Part shown: piece by piece, positions 50,213 through 59,202 of the stretch
How the letters are laid out: every line of letters begins with the position of its first letter
Numbering within the stretch: position 1 is the first letter of the stretch
Origin: an uncultured Clostridia bacterium
GTDB lineage: Bacteria > Bacillota > Clostridia > Christensenellales > Aristaeellaceae
DNA: 64,000 bases
Assembly: GCA_934662505.1 (NCBI GenBank)
Contig: CAKUKE010000003.1
Span: forward strand, 124,001 to 188,000
Direction: 5' to 3'
Notes under the pieces: generated by a model
What the model saw: the letters and a program-made list of their open reading frames with translations, nothing else
What the model was told of the DNA's origin: nothing
Databases searched by the model: none
Position numbers and translations under genes: made by a program

Positions 50213-51157
50213 CTACGCCCAGTGATCATTCGTCAGCGTAAGGATATCCATTTCCGACAGCTCCGGCTGCAGCGCCTGATTGATCCCCAGCGCAATGACC
50301 GAGGCCACCCTGCCCACCAGTTCGTCCACCTGCCGGGGCGTCACCACCATATCCTCCGGCATGCGGCGCATAACGTCCTCCATCATGCTGGCCACCGCCC
50401 GCTCTTTTTCTCCCTCTTTCAACCCGCTCTGCGCCGTCAGCACCGACAGCGCGTCCCGGGCAATGACCGACGCGTACACCACCATGGGCACCCCTACCGC
50501 CACCACGGGCACCCCCAGCGTACGGCGGTTCAGCCCTACCCGGTGATTGCCCACGCCGCTTCCCGGGCTGATGCCCGTGTCCGTCACCTGAATGGTCGTG
50601 CAGATGCGTTTCAGTTCCCGCGCCGCCAGCGCGTCGATGACCACCACGGCGGCCGGGCGCACCCTGTCCACCACGCCGCGCACCATTTCCGCCGTTTCAA
50701 TACCGGTCACACCCATCACGCCGGGCGCTACGGCGCACACGCCCCGCATGCCGGGCAGACCGTCCGTTTCACGGCCGCCCAGCATGTGCCGCGTCACCAG
50801 CACACGCTCCACGACCCGGTCGCCCAGCGCGTCGGCGGTAATATGCCGGTTTCCCAGCCCGACCACCATCACATCCCCCTGAGCAGGCAGCATGCCGCGC
50901 ACATCCCTGGCCAGCGCACCGGCCAGCTTCCGGCGCGCCTCCTCGTCCATTTCCGCGCGGCACATGTCCGCCGCGCTGAAGGTGACATACCTGCCCACGG
51001 CCTTGCCCAGCGCCCGGGACGCTCTGTCGTTTTCCACCGTGACGCACTGACGCTCAACGCCGTCGCAGCTGCTTTTTTCACTTTTCACGCCGCTGTCGCA
51101 GCGAGCGTCCGCCATGGTCTCCATAGCCAGATCCGTCCGGAGCCGCGCCTCACTCAT
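50213..51157 (-). CDS. gpr: Spore germination protease GPR
   Basis: A 314-residue aspartate-type endopeptidase that degrades small acid-soluble proteins at germination. Family segments: RTDLAMETM at the N-terminus (target of auto-processing), VVGLGNRHITADALGDRVVERVLVTRHM, VCAVAPGVMGVTGIETAEMVRGV, VVVIDALAARELKRICTTIQVTDTGISPGSGVGNHR with the catalytic Asp region, and GVPVVAVGVPMVV. Length is slightly below the B. subtilis 370. GGGAGGCGG precedes the ATG. A sigma-G-like promoter lies 18-25 nt upstream. Its presence is strong evidence of endospore formation. Confidence 0.96.
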   Translation of the reverse strand: MSEARLRTDLAMETMADARCDSGVKSEKSSCDGVERQCVTVENDRASRALGKAVGRYVTFSAADMCRAEMDEEARRKLAGALARDVRGMLPAQGDVMVVGLGNRHITADALGDRVVERVLVTRHMLGGRETDGLPGMRGVCAVAPGVMGVTGIETAEMVRGVVDRVRPAAVVVIDALAARELKRICTTIQVTDTGISPGSGVGNHRVGLNRRTLGVPVVAVGVPMVVYASVIARDALSVLTAQSGLKEGEKERAVASMMEDVMRRMPEDMVVTPRQVDELVGRVASVIALGINQALQPELSEMDILTLTNDHWA

Positions 51158-51181
51158 CGCTTTCCGCCTCCCATACGGCTT

Positions 51182-51211
51182 TAATCTGCTCCGCCGGCAG
51201 ACCGTTTATAC
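51182..51211 (-). promoter_or_regulatory. Candidate sigma-G (forespore) promoter of gpr-spoIIP
   Basis: Minus strand: GTATAA (-35) and CAGATTA (-10) spaced by 17 bp, close to the sigma-G pattern GNATR / CAnnnTA. No good sigma-A promoter is present here, which suits forespore-specific expression. Confidence 0.5.
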
Positions 51212-51224
51212 TCCGTGCGTCGGC

Positions 51225-51253
51225 TTGACTTTCCCGCCCCGTTGTGAGACAAT
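51225..51253 (+). promoter_or_regulatory. Predicted promoter of the DUF512 gene-der-plsY operon
   Basis: TTGACT and GACAAT with a 17-bp spacer, ~32 nt upstream of the first start codon. Confidence 0.45.
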
Positions 51254-51284
51254 ATAAAAGGAAAATTGTTGCAAGGAGGCACGC

Positions 51285-52577
51285 ATGGCCCACAAAATCG
51301 TATCGGTTGACCCGGACGGCATCGGCTCCCTTTCCGGGCTGCGGGCCGGAGACGAGATTATCGCCATCAACGGCGAAGAAGTGATCGACGAAATTGACTA
51401 TCAGGCGCTTACCGCCAACAGCCGTCTGGCCATTGACATCCGCCGGGCGGACGGCAGCCGTCATACCGTCCACGTGCACAAGGAAGACTGGGAAGGGCTG
51501 GGGCTGCACATGGCGGACACCATGGTCTGCACCCCCCGCGTGTGCAAAAACAACTGCGTTTTCTGTTTTGTCGCTCAGATGCCCAAAGGCATGCGTCCTT
51601 CCCTGTATGTCAAGGACGACGACTGGCGCATGTCCCTGATGATGGGCAATTTTATCACCCTGACCAACGTGGACGACCGGGAATTTGACCGTATCCTGCG
51701 CCGCAGAGCCAGCCCGCTGTATATTTCCGTGCACACCACCAACATGGCGCTGCGCAAAAAAATGCTGCGCAACCCGGACGCCGACCGTCTGATGGACCGG
51801 CTGCGCCAGATGAAGGACGCGGGGCTGAAATTTCACTGTCAGGTGGTGCTGTGCCCCGGCTGGAACGACGGTTCCGAACTGGAGCGCACCCTGAAGGATC
51901 TGATCGCCCTGTACCCTGCCACCCGTTCGGTGGCGCTGGTGCCGGTGGGGCTGACCCGGTTCCGGGAAAAGCTGACCCATCTGGACACCTACGACGCCGC
52001 AGGCGCCGCGCAGGTGCTGGACACGGCGGAGATTTACCGCAGGGACTGCCTTGAAAAGCTGGGCACCCGGCTCATTTTTCCGGCGGACGAGTTTTACTGC
52101 CTGTCTGGCAGACCCGTTCCGCCCGATGCGGCGTACGAAGACTACTGTCAGCTGGAAAACGGCGTAGGCATGCTGCGGCAGTTTGAGGACGACATGGCCT
52201 TTGCGGCAGGCGAGCCCCACCGCGCCGCCCGCCCCCGCCGGGTCACGCTGGCCTGCGGTTCGTCCATTTCGCCTTTCATGCGCCAATGCCTGAAAAAATA
52301 TGCGCCCGATGGGGTAGACTGGGAAGTGCGCACCATCCTGAACGACTTCTTCGGCCGCACAGTCACCGTCACCGGGCTGCTCACCGGTCAGGATCTGTCC
52401 CGTCAGCTCAAGGACGTACAGACGGATGAAATTCTCCTCTCTGGCGGCACGGTGCGCAATGAGGGCGACCTGTTTCTGGACGACATGTCCGTCGCCGAAC
52501 TGAGAGCCGCGCTCCCTGCCCCGCTGACGCTGGTGCACGGCGGCGGCGACGTATTGTTTGACGCTCTGCTGGGCTGA
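51285..52577 (+). CDS. PDZ / radical-SAM-like / DUF512 protein
   Basis: A 430-residue protein of unknown function conserved next to der in Clostridia. The N-terminal ~70 residues form a PDZ-like domain (SLSGLRAGDEIIAINGEEVID). A Cys triad CKNNCVFCF (C-x3-C-x2-C, near residue 88) is the cluster motif of radical-SAM enzymes. The middle has VYISVHTT and FHCQVVLCPGWNDG, and the C-terminal DUF512 includes VALVPVGLTRFRE and LACGSSISPFM. It may be a redox or RNA-related enzyme; nothing is proven. AAGGAGG precedes the ATG; der starts 32 nt after its stop. Confidence 0.88.
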   Translation: MAHKIVSVDPDGIGSLSGLRAGDEIIAINGEEVIDEIDYQALTANSRLAIDIRRADGSRHTVHVHKEDWEGLGLHMADTMVCTPRVCKNNCVFCFVAQMPKGMRPSLYVKDDDWRMSLMMGNFITLTNVDDREFDRILRRRASPLYISVHTTNMALRKKMLRNPDADRLMDRLRQMKDAGLKFHCQVVLCPGWNDGSELERTLKDLIALYPATRSVALVPVGLTRFREKLTHLDTYDAAGAAQVLDTAEIYRRDCLEKLGTRLIFPADEFYCLSGRPVPPDAAYEDYCQLENGVGMLRQFEDDMAFAAGEPHRAARPRRVTLACGSSISPFMRQCLKKYAPDGVDWEVRTILNDFFGRTVTVTGLLTGQDLSRQLKDVQTDEILLSGGTVRNEGDLFLDDMSVAELRAALPAPLTLVHGGGDVLFDALLG

Positions 52578-52609
52578 CGCCGTTTTTCTGGACAAAAGGA
52601 GTTTTGATC

Positions 52610-53962
52610 ATGGCAAATGCAAAACCGCTGGTGGCCATCGTCGGCCGCCCCAACGTGGGAAAATCCACTTTTTTCAATAAAATCGCCGGGCACCGCATCG
52701 CCATTGTGGAGGATGTGCCCGGTGTGACCCGCGACCGCATCTATGCCGACACCGAATGGCAGGGGCGCCGCTTCACCCTGATCGATACGGGCGGCATCGA
52801 CCCCCGGAGTGAGGACGTGCTTTTGTCCCAGATGCGCCGTCAGGCCGAAATGGCCATGGACATGGCGGACGTTATCTGCTTTTTTACGGACGCGCGCGCC
52901 GGCCTGACCCCTGACGACGAGGAAGTGGCAGGTATGCTGCGCCGCACCCGTAAGCCCGTTCTGCTGGTGGTGAACAAGCTGGATCACAGCGGTCTGACGG
53001 ACGTGCTGTACGAGTTTTACGCGCTGGGGCTGGGTGATCCGCTGGGCATTTCCGCCGCCAACATGCTGGGACTGGGCGACCTGCTGGACGCCGTTGTAGA
53101 AAAGCTGCCGCCCCTTACGGAAAGCGACGGCGCGGAGGCAGAGAACCGTCCCATCGAGCTGGCCGTGGTCGGCCGCCCCAACGTGGGCAAGTCCTCGCTG
53201 GTCAACCGGCTGCTGGGTCAGGAGCGCACCATGGTCAGCAACATTCCCGGCACCACACGCGACGCCATCGACACCCTGTTTACCGATGAAGACGGTACGG
53301 TTTACAACATCATCGACACCGCCGGCATCCGCCGCAAGCGCGCCATCGAAGATGAATCGCTGGAGCGCTACAGTGTGGTACGGTCTCTGGCCGCCATCCG
53401 CCGCTGCGACGTGGCGCTTCTGCTCATCGACGCTCAGGACGGCGTGACCGATCAGGACGCCCGCATCGCCGGGCTCATCCGTGATGAGGGCAAGGCCTGC
53501 GTGGTGGTGGTCAACAAGTGGGACGCGCTGGAAAAGGAAACGGGCACGCTGGAAAAGTTCCGCCGTCAGGTGCTCAGCGACCTGAAATTCATGGACTATG
53601 CCACAGTGCTGTTCATTTCCGCCCTCACAGGGCAGCGCGCCGCGCAGGTGCTCCCCCAGGTTCGGGAAGCCTACGCCCAGTACAGCCGCAGGGTGGGTAC
53701 AGGCGCCCTCAACGATGTAATCGGCGACGCGCAGATGTCCCTCCAGCCGCCCATGGTAGGCGGCCGCAAATTGAAAATCTACTACGCCGCGCAGACCGAC
53801 ACCTGTCCGCCGACCTTCTCCCTGTTTATCAATGCAGAAGAACTGATGCATTTTTCCTACCAGCGTTATCTGGAAAACTGCCTGCGCAAGGCGTTCGGTT
53901 TTGACGGAACGCCGGTGCGCTTCCTGCTCCGCGAAAAAAATAAGGAGGATATCAATCGATGA
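52610..53962 (+). CDS. der: Ribosome-assembly GTPase Der (EngA)
   Basis: A 450-residue GTPase with two tandem G domains and a KH-like C-terminus, needed for 50S assembly. GRPNVGKST lies near residue 13 and GRPNVGKSS near residue 187; the matching DTGGIDP and DTAGIRRK switch II motifs, and NKLD and NKWD specificity motifs, are intact. The start at 52610 has AAAGGAG 8 nt upstream; an in-frame TTG two codons earlier is less likely. The stop overlaps plsY (ATGA). Confidence 0.98.
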   Translation: MANAKPLVAIVGRPNVGKSTFFNKIAGHRIAIVEDVPGVTRDRIYADTEWQGRRFTLIDTGGIDPRSEDVLLSQMRRQAEMAMDMADVICFFTDARAGLTPDDEEVAGMLRRTRKPVLLVVNKLDHSGLTDVLYEFYALGLGDPLGISAANMLGLGDLLDAVVEKLPPLTESDGAEAENRPIELAVVGRPNVGKSSLVNRLLGQERTMVSNIPGTTRDAIDTLFTDEDGTVYNIIDTAGIRRKRAIEDESLERYSVVRSLAAIRRCDVALLLIDAQDGVTDQDARIAGLIRDEGKACVVVVNKWDALEKETGTLEKFRRQVLSDLKFMDYATVLFISALTGQRAAQVLPQVREAYAQYSRRVGTGALNDVIGDAQMSLQPPMVGGRKLKIYYAAQTDTCPPTFSLFINAEELMHFSYQRYLENCLRKAFGFDGTPVRFLLREKNKEDINR

Positions 53963-54585
53963 TCTGGCGTTACCTGCTTTGCGCCATCGCTGCGTACCTG
54001 CTGGGCAGCTTCTCCACAGGCATTCTGGTCTCCCGTCAGAAGGGTACGAACATCCGGGAAAAGGGCAGTCATAACACCGGCGCCAGCAATGTGCTGCGGG
54101 TGCTGGGCGTAAAGGAAGGCGCCGTCACCTTTGCAGGCGACTTTGCCAAGGCCGCGCTGGGCGTTCTGATCGGCCGCTGGCTGGCCGGCCAGAACGGTGC
54201 GATGGTCGCAGGTCTTTTCGCCGTCATCGGGCATAACTGGCCCTGCTTTTTCAGCTTCAAGGGCGGGAAGGGCATTGCCTGCTCCACCGCCGTGCTGCTG
54301 CTCACCTTCTGGTGGCAGGGCGCCGCAGCCATCGCCGCCTGCGTGCTGGTGATCGGGCTGACCCGTTACATTTCGCTGGGCAGCCTGACCATGCTGACGG
54401 TGTTTTCCCTGCTTCTGCTCTTCACCAAGGGCTTCTTCCCCGCCTTTGTCTGGGCGCTTGCGCTGGCCGCGCTGGCTTTCTGGCGGCACCGCAGCAACAT
54501 CGGCCGACTGCTCAACGGCACCGAAAACAAGCTGTCCTTTCACAAAAGCAAACCGGCAGGGCATTCCAAAGACGCGGCGCAGTAA
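53959..54585 (+). CDS. plsY: Glycerol-3-phosphate acyltransferase PlsY
   Basis: A 208-residue polytopic membrane enzyme using acyl-phosphate to acylate glycerol-3-phosphate, the first step in phospholipid synthesis. The three cytoplasmic motifs are seen: YLLGSFSTGILVSR, GSHNTGASNVLRVLG and the glycine-rich FFSFKGGKGIACSTA, with five hydrophobic helices. Its ATG overlaps the der stop. The frequent neighbour gpsA is absent; a terminator follows. It complements plsC at 37041. Confidence 0.96.
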   Translation: MIWRYLLCAIAAYLLGSFSTGILVSRQKGTNIREKGSHNTGASNVLRVLGVKEGAVTFAGDFAKAALGVLIGRWLAGQNGAMVAGLFAVIGHNWPCFFSFKGGKGIACSTAVLLLTFWWQGAAAIAACVLVIGLTRYISLGSLTMLTVFSLLLLFTKGFFPAFVWALALAALAFWRHRSNIGRLLNGTENKLSFHKSKPAGHSKDAAQ

Positions 54586-54606
54586 GCTGCCCCCTCCCTG
54601 CCTGTC

Positions 54607-54636
54607 GGCGAATGCCCTTCGGCGTTCGCCTTTTTC
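54607..54636 (+). terminator. Intrinsic terminator of the der-plsY operon
   Basis: 10-bp stem GGCGAATGCC/GGCGTTCGCC (one G-T pair) with a CTTC loop and five T. Confidence 0.9.
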
Positions 54637-55004
54637 GTTTCCCCATCAAACCAGCAGTAACGCCGCGGAAAGAGCGGCGGCTCCAGAAGCGCCGTCCCTG
54701 CCTGTGCGAAGGGCTCCGGCTGATTTGCACCCGTTTACCCTGCCCGGTGTTCGCCCCCATCCTCCGCGAAAAGCCAAAGGACGCAAGCTCACCTTCCTGA
54801 ACGCCACGGTATCATCAGCGTCCCTTTCCCCGTCCCCCCGGCTCATCGCGTTAGAAATGAAGCGGCAGTCAGCAGCCCTTTCCCATGCCTTTCCGCATCA
54901 GAAACACCGTAGCAGCGCGCATACGCCTTATGCCGCAGGTCAGCGCCGCCTCATCAGGACTCCCCCTTCTGCGGTCATCGGTTCATGCGCTTTCTCAGGC
55001 GCAT
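54637..55004. other. Intergenic interval without recognised genes
   Basis: Between converging operons. Frames here are Pro/Arg/Ala-rich shadows with no ribosome sites. A CATGCGC/GCGCATG hairpin lies at about 54984-55004, beside the minus-strand terminator. Confidence 0.5.
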
Positions 55005-55038
55005 GAAAAAAGGAGCGCCCGGTCAGCCCGGACGCTCC
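55005..55038 (-). terminator. Intrinsic terminator of the nucleoside-type ABC operon
   Basis: 9-bp stem GGAGCGTCC/GGGCGCTCC (one G-T pair) followed on the minus strand by six T. Confidence 0.85.
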
Positions 55039-55090
55039 CCTTTCAGGACGATCCTTTTCATTTTGGGATGGAACGCGTTCTTCGCATCCA

Positions 55091-56008
55091 TCACCGCATG
55101 CCCTTATCGTAGGGGATCCCCTCCGCCTTGGGCGCTCTGGACTTCTTGCTGGTCAGCGCCAGCACCACCATGGAGGCGACGAAGGGCATCATGTTGTAGA
55201 TTTCCTTGGGCCAGTGCAGCTGCGCCAGAAACGGAATGGAATCGGCAATATTGGCCATGGACTTGAACACAGAGAAAAACAGCGCCGAAAAGAGAATGCG
55301 GAAGGGTTTCCACTGGCCGAAGATCATCACCGCCAGCGCCAGGAAGCCCATGCCGGCCACGCCCACTTCAAAGTTCCAGCTCTGCACGGCGGGCACAATG
55401 TAGGCAAAGCCGCCGATACCGCCCAGCAGGCCGGAAAACAGCACGCCGATATAGCGGATACGGTACACGTTGATGCCCGCGCTGTCCGCCGCCTGAGGAT
55501 GCTCGCCGCAGGCACGCAGCCGCAGCCCCAGCCGGGTTTTATACAGGATCAGGTACGCACCCACCAGCAGCACCAGCCCAAGGGGCAGGAACACGTTCAG
55601 CGTCAGGTCGCCCACATTGAAAATGAAGGGACCGTTGACGAAATTCAGCTTGGGCGACTGGGTACCGTTGACCCGCTTGGCAATGACCATGGCGATAGCC
55701 GTCGCCAGAATGTTCAGCGCCGTGCCGCCGATGGTCTGATCCGCCTTCAGCTTGATGGACGCAAACGCCAGCAGCAGCGCGTACACCATGCCTGCCACCC
55801 CTGCCGCCAGTATGGAGCAGACGACGATCACAACGGGCGCCATACCCTCCAGCGCGAAGGTCGCCAGCACGCCTGCCAGACCGCCCACGACCATGATGCC
55901 CTCCAGCGCGATGTTGATAATGCCGCTGCGCTCGGAGAACATGCCGCCCAGCGCCACCAGCAGCATGACCGTGCCGTAGAGCAGGGTATACTTCATCAGC
56001 AGCATCAT
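55091..56008 (-). CDS. ABC transporter permease, nucleoside/BMP type (second permease)
   Basis: A 305-residue polytopic permease of the BPD_transp_2 family, like B. subtilis NupQ. Motifs: FSERSGIINIALEGIMVVGGLAGV near the N-terminus, GTALNILATAIAMVIAKR and LRLRACGEHPQAADSAGINVYRIRYIGVLFSGLLGGIGG. Eight or so helices are visible. Its ATG overlaps the stop of the upstream permease. Together with that permease, the ATPase and the BMP-family binding protein it should import a nucleoside or related compound. Confidence 0.93.
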   Translation of the reverse strand: MMLLMKYTLLYGTVMLLVALGGMFSERSGIINIALEGIMVVGGLAGVLATFALEGMAPVVIVVCSILAAGVAGMVYALLLAFASIKLKADQTIGGTALNILATAIAMVIAKRVNGTQSPKLNFVNGPFIFNVGDLTLNVFLPLGLVLLVGAYLILYKTRLGLRLRACGEHPQAADSAGINVYRIRYIGVLFSGLLGGIGGFAYIVPAVQSWNFEVGVAGMGFLALAVMIFGQWKPFRILFSALFFSVFKSMANIADSIPFLAQLHWPKEIYNMMPFVASMVVLALTSKKSRAPKAEGIPYDKGMR

Positions 56009-57171
56009 TCGCCGCTCCCCCCTTTCTTTTTGCCCGACTGGGTCAGAAGCGCGATGATCCTGTTTTTAAAGAGCATCATGAACGCGCACAGATAAATGAT
56101 GATACCGGAAATGACGTCGGCAATTTCGGGTGGGAACAGATTGGCGCTCATCATGCCGCCGCCGGTCGTGATGTGGGCAATGAGCAGTGCGGAGAAAATG
56201 ATGCCGATGGGGTTGCTCGCCGCCAGCAGCGCCACGGAAATGCCGTCAAAGCCCATGCTGGGCAGGGCGGTGGAGACCAGCGGCTGCCACTCCGCCACGC
56301 CGGAGAGGTAATACAGCCCCGCGCCCAGACCGGCCAGACCGCCGGAGATGGCCATGGAGAGAATGATGTTCCTTTTTTCATTGATGCCGGCATAGCGCGC
56401 CGCCGTCTTGGAATAGCCGCACGCCTTCAGCTCGTACCCGAAGGTGGTGCGCGACAGCACCACGCTGAGCACCACCGCCGCCAGAATGGCAATGAAAATG
56501 GCAATGGTCGCGGGGCTGACCAGATACGTGGCGCCCAGCTCCTTCAGATCCGGAATGACCGCCTGATCGTAAAGCCCCTTGAGCGCCCATGTTTTGGTCG
56601 TCTTGGCGTTGTACAGAGGACTGGTTCCGTTGCCGTAACAGAGGGTATTGACCGCGTAGAGACCGATCCAGTTGAACATGATGGAGGTAATGACCTCGTT
56701 GATGTTCAGATACGCCTTGAAAATGCCCGGAATAGCGCCCCACAGCGCGCCAAAGAGCATGGCGCCCAGCAGGCACACATACCAGGGGCATTTGAGCACG
56801 ATGGCGCACACCAGCGCGCCGAATGCGCCGAGGGTGTACTGCCCCGCCGCGCCGATATTGAACAGCCCCGTCTTGAAGGCAAACCCTACGGACAGGCCGC
56901 ACAGAATAAGGGGGACGGTCAGCGCGATCTCGCTGCGGAGCTGCCGGGGCGAGGGCAGGCGGTAGAAGCCGCCCAGCAGGATCTGTTTAAACCCGCTGTT
57001 ATATGCCTGCGTCACCACGTCGGCAAAGGTGAAGGGTTCGCCCGCCGTCGCCAGGCTGTTCCAGGACAGCACCGTCAGCACGATAAAGCCGATCACCAGC
57101 CCGATGACGACGCACACGCAGGCCGCCAGACAGGTGACAAGCCCTGCGGGAACACGTTTTTTCTTAGCCAA
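56005..57171 (-). CDS. ABC transporter permease, nucleoside/BMP type (first permease)
   Basis: A 388-residue permease like NupP. I assign the TTG at 57171 as start: GAGGAGGTG lies upstream and it overlaps the ATPase stop by 8 nt, a typical coupled junction; the longer frame translates ATPase sequence out of frame. Signatures: TVPLILCGLSVGFAFKTGLFNIGAAGQYTLG, NINEVITSIMFNWIGLYAVN, and YELKACGYSKTAARYAGINEKRNIILSMAISGGLAGLG. It is larger than its partner, as usual for this pair. Confidence 0.92.
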   Translation of the reverse strand: MAKKKRVPAGLVTCLAACVCVVIGLVIGFIVLTVLSWNSLATAGEPFTFADVVTQAYNSGFKQILLGGFYRLPSPRQLRSEIALTVPLILCGLSVGFAFKTGLFNIGAAGQYTLGAFGALVCAIVLKCPWYVCLLGAMLFGALWGAIPGIFKAYLNINEVITSIMFNWIGLYAVNTLCYGNGTSPLYNAKTTKTWALKGLYDQAVIPDLKELGATYLVSPATIAIFIAILAAVVLSVVLSRTTFGYELKACGYSKTAARYAGINEKRNIILSMAISGGLAGLGAGLYYLSGVAEWQPLVSTALPSMGFDGISVALLAASNPIGIIFSALLIAHITTGGGMMSANLFPPEIADVISGIIIYLCAFMMLFKNRIIALLTQSGKKKGGSGE

Positions 57172-58726
57172 GGTTGCCCACCTCCTCGTAAACGCCGCCG
57201 TACCCGGGCTGACGCTGCGCCCCGGCCATGTACAGACCCAGTTCCTGCACCGTGGTGGTACGGGGATCAAACTCGCCTACGATTTCGCCTTCGTACATCA
57301 CCAGAATCCGGTCGGAAACGTTCATCACCTCGTCCAGTTCAAGAGACAGAAGGAGCACGGCGCTTCCGCTGTCTCTGGCCTGAATCAGCTGCCTGTGCAC
57401 AAATTCGATGGCGCCCACGTCCAGTCCGCGGGTGGGCTGCACCGCTACCAGCAGGGCGGTTTTCCGGTCGATTTCCCGGCCGATGATGGCCTTTTGCTGA
57501 TTGCCGCCGGACATGGCGCGCACCACCGTCGCCGGCCCCTGCCCTGAACGGATGTCGTATTCGTCGATCAGCTTATCGGCATACTGCCGCACCGCACCCC
57601 GGTTGATAAAGCCGTTGTGCTGGAATTCATCCTCAAAATACCGCTGCAACACCAGGTTTTCTTCCAGATTGTAATCCAGCACCAGACCGTGCTTGTGCCG
57701 ATCCTCGGGAATATGGCTGACGCCCACCAGTCCGCGCTGACGGATGGTAGCGCGGCTGATGTCCTGACCGTTCAGGCGGATACGCCCGGCGGAGGGTTTC
57801 TCCAGACCGGTCAGCGCCTGCACAAACTCCGTCTGCCCGTTGCCCTCGATGCCCGCCAGACACACGATCTCCCCTGCACGCACCTCGAAGGACACATCCT
57901 TGACGGCGTTGTTTTTGTGCAGCTTGGACGGCACCGTTACGTGCCGCACCTCCAGCACCACGCTGCCGGGGTGAGCCTCCTTTTTTTCCACGGTAAAGGA
58001 AACGTCCCGTCCCACCATCATGCGGGACAATTCTTCCTTGGTGGTATCGCAGATGTTCACCGTGCCCATGCACTTGCCCTTGCGGAGCACGGTGCAGCGG
58101 TCGGCCACGGCCATGATTTCGTTCAGCTTATGGGTGATGAACAGAATGGACTTGCCCTCCCGGGCGAAATTGCGCATGATGTCCATCAGTTCGTCAATTT
58201 CCTGCGGAGTCAGAACAGCCGTCGGCTCGTCCAGAATGAGGATGTCGTTATCCCGGTAGAGCATTTTCAGAATCTCCACCCGCTGCTGCATACCCACGGA
58301 AATGTCTTCCACCAGCGCGTCCGGATCCACCTTCAGGCCGTATTTTTCACTCAGCGCCATCACCTTGCGCCGGGCCTCCTTCTTCTTGAGAAAGCCCAGC
58401 TTGGTGTCTTCCGCGCCCAAAATGATGTTATCCAGCACGGAAAACACGTCCACCAGCTTGAAATGCTGGTGAACCATGCCGATGTGAAGGGCGTTGGCGT
58501 CGTTCGGGTCGTTGATCCTGACCTCTTTGCCGTCCTTCTTGATGACGCCCTCGTCCGGCTGATACAGACCGAAAAGCACGCTCATGAGCGTACTTTTTCC
58601 TGCACCGTTTTCGCCCAGCAGGGCGTGGATTTCTCCCCGCCGCAATTGCAGCGTGACGTGATCGTTTGCCTTGATTCCCGGAAATGATTTTGATATATTG
58701 AGCATCTCAATGACAAAATCGTCCAA
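57164..58726 (-). CDS. ABC transporter ATPase with two nucleotide-binding domains, nucleoside/BMP type
   Basis: A 520-residue double ATPase like NupO/RbsA. Domain 1 has GENGAGKST, SVGMQQRVEILKMLYR and ILILDEPTAVLTP. Domain 2, from residue ~255, has the degenerate P-loop AGIEGNGQTEF and AMSGGNQQKAIIGREI with VAVQPTRGLDVGA. It starts at TTG 58726, 9 nt after AAGGAG; the upstream frame includes the promoter and cannot be coding. First gene of the ATPase-permease-permease operon, from the promoter at 58779-58807. Confidence 0.93.
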   Translation of the reverse strand: MDDFVIEMLNISKSFPGIKANDHVTLQLRRGEIHALLGENGAGKSTLMSVLFGLYQPDEGVIKKDGKEVRINDPNDANALHIGMVHQHFKLVDVFSVLDNIILGAEDTKLGFLKKKEARRKVMALSEKYGLKVDPDALVEDISVGMQQRVEILKMLYRDNDILILDEPTAVLTPQEIDELMDIMRNFAREGKSILFITHKLNEIMAVADRCTVLRKGKCMGTVNICDTTKEELSRMMVGRDVSFTVEKKEAHPGSVVLEVRHVTVPSKLHKNNAVKDVSFEVRAGEIVCLAGIEGNGQTEFVQALTGLEKPSAGRIRLNGQDISRATIRQRGLVGVSHIPEDRHKHGLVLDYNLEENLVLQRYFEDEFQHNGFINRGAVRQYADKLIDEYDIRSGQGPATVVRAMSGGNQQKAIIGREIDRKTALLVAVQPTRGLDVGAIEFVHRQLIQARDSGSAVLLLSLELDEVMNVSDRILVMYEGEIVGEFDPRTTTVQELGLYMAGAQRQPGYGGVYEEVGNLG

Positions 58727-58778
58727 TGTGCACCGCTCCTTCCGGATTCCGTCGCTCCGTTCTGTCATATTATGTTTT

Positions 58779-58807
58779 ATTATATCGTATTCACAACCAA
58801 AAGGCAA
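58779..58807 (-). promoter_or_regulatory. Promoter of the ATPase-permease operon
   Basis: Minus strand: TTGCCT and TATAAT with a 17-bp spacer, ~53 nt upstream of the TTG start. It lets the ATPase and permeases be made independently of the binding-protein gene. Confidence 0.65.
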
Positions 58808-59127
58808 ATGTTTTCTGCATTTGCCTGTTCTCTCCCGCCGCGGCTTCCGGCATTCTTATCTGCGGTCTGCCCGGGGTCCTGCTCCTCCACGGTCTGCTCT
58901 GACAGCGGGCACGGGTCGGGCGCATTCTCCGCCCATTTTCCGGCGAATGTCTGCGCGGTTTGCCCGGCGTTCCATCTTCATGCCCGCCTGTTTTCTCCGC
59001 ACGAATCCTGACGGTGTTAAAAAACGCGCGTTTCTTTGCCCTGTTTTCTCTGTCCGCCTGCAAGGGCAGCTTTTTTCATCGGCTCCGTGCTTTCCCGAAT
59101 CATTTCCTGCCCTTGGTTTTCAGCATG
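58808..59127. other. Intergenic region between the binding-protein gene and its ATPase gene
   Basis: About 320 bp with no recognised gene or RNA element; frames present are Arg/Pro-rich shadows. Confidence 0.5.
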
Positions 59128-59157
59128 CAAAAACGGCATGGCCGAAGCCATGCCGTT
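59128..59157 (-). terminator. Intrinsic terminator after the BMP-family binding protein
   Basis: Perfect 11-bp stem AACGGCATGGC/GCCATGCCGTT with a TTCG loop followed by TTTTTGC on the minus strand. Binding protein message probably ends here, giving more of it than of the ATPase/permeases. Confidence 0.9.
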
Positions 59158-59202
59158 CCCGCACAGGGTGCGATTGCAGCGCAGTAAACCGCGCTTTCTG
59201 TT

